Source: Astrocystis sublimbata
Lineage: Eukaryota; Ascomycota; Sordariomycetes; Xylariales; Xylariaceae
Assembly (NCBI GenBank): GCA_022453515.1
Contig: JAJNNY010000038.1
Span: forward strand, 287,632 to 351,631
Length of the DNA stretch: 64,000 bases
Direction: 5' to 3'
In this document: piece after piece, positions 60,233 to 64,000 of the stretch
Numbering within the stretch: the first letter of the stretch is position 1
Layout: the number at the start of each line of letters is the position of its first letter
Translations under genes and position numbers: made by a program
Notes under the pieces: generated by a model
Database searches by the model: none
What the model was told of the DNA's origin: nothing
What the model saw: the letters and a program-made list of their open reading frames with translations, nothing else

Positions 60233-61444
60233 GGCTTATTGATGTGTGATCCCCACGTCTAATCTACCTTAGGTCAGGTAAGCAACTGTTCATTGGAGAG
60301 TTGTAAACGCCCCCATCTCTTGACAGGCAGAGGCCATACAGAAGCACGAGCACTTGAAGCCGGCAACCTCGAAGACTGCGCTTTCACACCTGCATTCATC
60401 ATGACACGACACCTTGACTGTTCCCTACGCATTACCCATTCATCAACTTACGTTCTTGGGCGGTTTGAAAGAGAGAGCAAGACAGGCATGACATCTCCTT
60501 TTGTTAGCTGCGAAAATTGAGCCTAGCGTAAAGTGAGGACCTCCCTCCCTCTGAATCAGAGCCAGGCGAGCCAGGCGACCAGCCACGCCAGGTCCCCGGA
60601 CGGTGGCGAAGGACATTGCCCCCAAAACTGCATGTGTACACCCCCCGATTCAACGTATCCATGTAGCTATTGGATCCTAGTCAGCATCCGGCTTCAACAA
60701 CAAGAAACAAATTCAATTGGTGCGACAGCCTGCAGATGGCCAACATGCGAAGGGGGGACTTTTTGATGGTTGCCCCCATGTGCATAGTAGTTACAATCAG
60801 TACCTATCTACATGTACCAAGAGCATTGCCTCTGTTGAATTACGTACTATGTTATTGCCCAAGTGGGCTTCTGCTGAGTGAATCTTAGGTAGGCTTTTGA
60901 TGTAACTATGACGATCTGCTCGAGGCCGGGGCACGCCTGGCTAGCCTTGGGAGAAGTTGACCGTTGTGGATTTCAAGCACAATGTTCCAGCCTTCTCACC
61001 TGTCAGCCTGGCATCTGGATGCCTGGAACTTCAGCAAGTGCTGCTAAACTTGTTCCCTTGATCTTCACACTAAAACCAGAGAGGCAACACTACGTCAGTC
61101 AACCAGGCCCAGAACCCAATTCAGAAACGATTCGACAACCTTCGTCCACGAACCAGGGGGCCAGGATGACATCGGACACGATTTCTATGCAGTATCACGC
61201 AGCAATGACAGAGCGCTTCTCTCATCTGGCTCCTTTATTATTGTTTTAATCACGGTAGGTGCTTATGCATACATGTACAGGCGCTGTTTCTTCCTATGAA
61301 ATCCATTAATTGTTCTTCACACTAATAATATTCCTGCTCTCGGCCTATTTTCACCTATAATAGTGAATCTAGGTCCCTAAGGGGTGTTTTTTTCTTTATA
61401 AATTTAATACCTTATAGTTTACCCCTGGTTTATTATATAGATAC

Positions 61445-61870
61445 TGTAACGACTGCTCTATCCTAATTACAGAGTATAGGGTAAAGTAGGGGTCTTAGTG
61501 GGTTTATGTTCCTAAGGATAAGGGCTAAGCTTATAATAAAGGATCGCTAAGTAATATAAAGTATTATTTACTGAGTTATTAAGAGATTATTTCTATTTTA
61601 AAAACTAATAATATGTTTAAATTAAATAGTAAAATAAAGAAAAACTAGATATATAGGAATACTATCAAGGCTATATAGTATTTCCTTTTTTCCTATTTTT
61701 GTATAGATTATAGGATATTCTTTCTATTTTCTGATCCTAGATATTTAAGTTATATAACTATCTTTTAATCCTAGATATCTGGATCGCTTTCTGATCCTCT
61801 TATCTATTATGTAACCTTTGTAGCGCTTTATTGTGGCGTATGGCTTGCTTCCTAGTCCCGTTTTACGTTA
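61445..61870 (-). mobile_element. Candidate LTR of the decayed gypsy element
   Basis: The segment starts TGTAACGACT, an LTR-like terminus, and near 61866 an inverted CGTTAC occurs, which could be the opposite end after mutation. It contains internal repeats of the form GATCCTAGATAT (about 61730-61800). It lies on the expected 3' side of the minus-strand pol relic. The other LTR is outside the window, so this is a weak call. Confidence 0.3.
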
Positions 61871-62418
61871 CTAGTTTGGGTATGGTTATCCCTTCTCGCG
61901 TTAGGTCTCTTTAATAGGTCGTATGCCCTATTGGTTTGTAATATTATCCCTTTCTTTTTAGGGTTATTGTTTTTAATAATAAATAGCGTGCCTACCGCCC
62001 TTTTTTTGGTAGGTTCTTCCTATTTCTTATTATTTTCCGCTATATCTAACTAAATTAAAAAGTATTATATTAATTCTGTTTTTAATAAGAAAACTATTAA
62101 ATATAAATCTTTTTTAGTTATTATTTTTTCTGGTTTTTTAGTAGTAATAGCTTTATTGTATTTTTATTATAAGTATTAGGGTTTTAAATATCTAATTTTA
62201 GAATCCGAGTTTTATTACTACTTTACGTATATTTATAATAATTAGTTCTAATATAATATAAAAAGTCTTATTCCTAAATAGCTTAATTATATTATTATTT
62301 AATATAAAAAGTTAAAAAACGAATTAAATATAGCTAAAAAGGTAGCTAAACTAGCCCTTATTTAAGTATATTATTTTTATAAACAAAAGAAAATATAGTA
62401 TAATAAGATAATACGAGC

Positions 62419-62541
62419 CGTTGTTTGTAGTATCGTGGACCTTAAGGAGTTCAAAGCTTTAGAAAAACGGGAGCGGGCAAAGGAAGAGCGTTTAACCTAT
62501 AAGGCTTTATTAAGTCCTAATCCTACTACTATGTTTAACTA
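62419..62541. other. Island of near-normal composition inside the AT-rich block
   Basis: About 120 bases with clearly higher GC than the surroundings and an open plus-strand frame rich in charged residues (ALEKRERAKEERLTYK). It may be a remnant of another element whose sequence was not repeated and so escaped mutation. No protein family can be assigned. Confidence 0.4.
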
Positions 62542-62579
62542 GGATATTTTTAATTTTTTTTCGGTTTGGGAGGTTAATT

Positions 62580-64000
62580 TTGCCTTTTTAGCTTTAGTTA
62601 ATTAAAATATTACTAGTAAAACTGTTTTACTTTTTATATAGCGTTTTATAAATACTTTTTAGGTTTTTATATATTTTCGGTATATAAATAACCTTTTTAT
62701 TTTACTAAATATTTAACTATATTATTATTTTAACGTAAATCTAGTACTTTTTCGATTTCGAATTTTTTATAATCGGGTTCTATTTTAAGTCGTGTTTTAA
62801 GCTTGGTATTATTAGGTGCTTTTTTAAATAATAAAATATAAAAAACTGGATTTTTTTTATTCCTTTTAATAGTTTGAACTAATAGTTTAATTTCGATTTA
62901 GTTTCTGTAATTTTAAATAGTCCGATCTATTTAAAATCTAGTTTTTTGTTTAGTTTTTTCGTTTTAATATTTCGTTTTAAAAAATAAACCTTATCTTTTT
63001 CTTTTAAAGTTAGCTCTAATAACCTATTATTATTATAATACTCTTTTATATATTATTAAATAAATATAAATTCTTTTTAAAAGTTCTATTATAGTCCTAG
63101 GATAATTTTAGCTTAGATTTCTACTTAGGGTACTATAATTCCTAGAATCGCAGTTTTTTCTTCTGGGTTAAAGCCATAGTTTGCTTTAAATAGTAATATC
63201 TTTATAGATTTGTTAATTAAGTTATTATAGGTATATTTTACTATTAGTAATAATTTAACCCAATTGTTTTATTATTTATTAAAATAGTAGCGGAAGTACT
63301 ACTCTAGCGTTTGGTTTAATTGTTCTGTTTATTTATCTATTTAAAGATAATAAGCCGTAGATATTTTATATTTAACTCCTAATGTTTTTATAAATAATTA
63401 TTAGTATTTAGAAGCTATTATACTTTTTTTATTTATAATAACTTCTTTTAGAAATCCATGTTTGCTAAAAATATGCTTTAGGATAACGTACACGAGTTCT
63501 TCTGCTATACTCGCTTTTTTATATAGTATAAACAATCTATACTTTATAAATCGTTTTATTATAACTAAGATAAAATCGAACTTTACTCTTATTATTGGTT
63601 TTTTAAACTTAGGTAATTTTATAATAAAATCGAACGTAATTATTTTCTATACTTTGTTTAATAGTTTGATTAGTTATAATAGTCTATATGGCTTATATCG
63701 TAATATTTTCGCTTTATTACAAGTGTTATATTCTGTAATTACTTGTTTAACTAATACTTTAATTCTTTCGTACTTATAATTTTGTTTAAATCGTTGCTTC
63801 GTTTTAAATTCTCCTTAGTATTCTACTAAAGGATATTTATATATAGCTTTTACTAGCTGCTTAGCTATATTTCATATTCCTAGGTTAATCTATACCTTAC
63901 TGTTTGGTTCTTTGGATTTTTCGAAAGTTAGTGGTTTCTTATTAAATTATCTTAATACCCATCGGACTCTTCGTATTAGCTCGTTGTTTAGTAGCGCCGC
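62580..64000 (-). pseudogene. Decayed Ty3/gypsy chromovirus pol: integrase and chromodomain
   Basis: Translating the minus strand through stops shows the C-terminal half of a fungal chromovirus polyprotein. In order from the right edge: integrase zinc-binding end (NTCNKAK, about 63708-63728), integrase core (FDFIIKLP near 63620, AEELVYVILKH then HGFLKE near 63440-63510, STAYY...TEQLNQTLE near 63300-63370, ANYGFNPEE near 63180), the post-integrase GKVYLL-like block (KVYFLKRNIKTK near 62980), and a chromodomain (FEIEKVLD, then KYLVK and KGY, about 62640-62765). Many codons read as stops where Gln, Trp or Arg is conserved, the change expected from C-to-T on both strands. The N-terminal part (gag, protease, RT) would lie to the right of the window. 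Not functional. Confidence 0.85.

Larger units (their letters stand above)
59467..61259. other. Intergenic region with hairpin and dense TAGGTA repeats
   Basis: 1.8 kb of near-normal base composition. It holds the 77-nt hairpin at 59597-59673, and the densest TAGGTA/TACCTA clusters of the window at about 59898-60004 and 60188-60232. A 113-codon frame at 60908-61249 and others are not recognised. Confidence 0.55.
61260..64000. other. RIP-like AT-rich block
   Basis: Base composition changes within about 100 bases at 61.26-61.36 kb to very AT-rich, TpA-rich sequence that continues to the window edge. All frames are full of stops. This pattern, together with a recognisable decayed retroelement, is what repeat-induced point mutation leaves. 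No functional gene is present. Confidence 0.85.

Noticed and set aside
63462..63779. 105-codon plus-strand frame in the AT-rich block
   Set aside because: It is the antisense shadow of the decayed gypsy integrase.

Overview
This window is nuclear DNA from a filamentous ascomycete (Pezizomycotina, most likely Sordariomycetes). Genes are interrupted by many short introns, mostly 50-160 nt, with GT...AG ends and CTAAC/CTGAT-like branch sites. Genes lie on both strands about 0.3-3 kb apart. A non-reducing polyketide synthase is present, and the right end is an extremely AT-rich, stop-riddled retrotransposon relic that looks like the product of repeat-induced point mutation (RIP). No raw reading frame equals a full protein for most loci, so I joined exons by hand from splice signals, reading phase and conserved family motifs. 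Those models are inference and have not been checked against RNA.

Left end, 0.7-17.8 kb: a small secondary-metabolite locus. It holds a non-reducing PKS (SAT-KS-AT-PT-ACP-ACP-R, 2277 aa, no methyltransferase and no thioesterase), a zinc-independent MDR oxidoreductase, a questin oxidase/AflY-like Baeyer-Villiger-type enzyme and a 12-TM DHA1-type MFS exporter. A secreted DUF1996 protein follows and may lie outside the cluster. The expected logic is that the PKS releases an aromatic aldehyde through its R domain, the two oxidoreductases tailor it, and the MFS protein exports it. No pathway transcription factor is visible, and the cluster may continue to the left of the window.

Middle, 19-57.7 kb: a housekeeping block. 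In order: transcription elongation factor Elf1, uracil phosphoribosyltransferase, a WAPL-type cohesin release factor, Rheb GTPase, a ZUP1/Mug105-type (C78) K63 deubiquitinase, ITP/XTP pyrophosphatase, Fap7/AK6 adenylate kinase, class V myosin, nucleosome assembly protein Nap1, a P5B ATPase (Ypk9/ATP13A2 type), U3 snoRNP protein Rrp9 and proteasome subunit beta-4 (Pre1). Two of these have the start codon isolated or split by an intron, and Pre1 appears to need a GC-AG intron.

Right end, 58-64 kb: a single-exon Tc1/mariner-like transposase gene is intact but appears to have lost its first catalytic Asp and gained an acidic repetitive tail, so it may be domesticated. A long imperfect hairpin lies beside it. 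From about 61.3 kb the sequence turns abruptly AT-rich and carries, on the minus strand, the decayed integrase and chromodomain of a Ty3/gypsy chromovirus that runs off the window. Intergenic DNA throughout is peppered with TAGGTA/TACCTA tetramer-derived motifs and several long poly(C) tracts.
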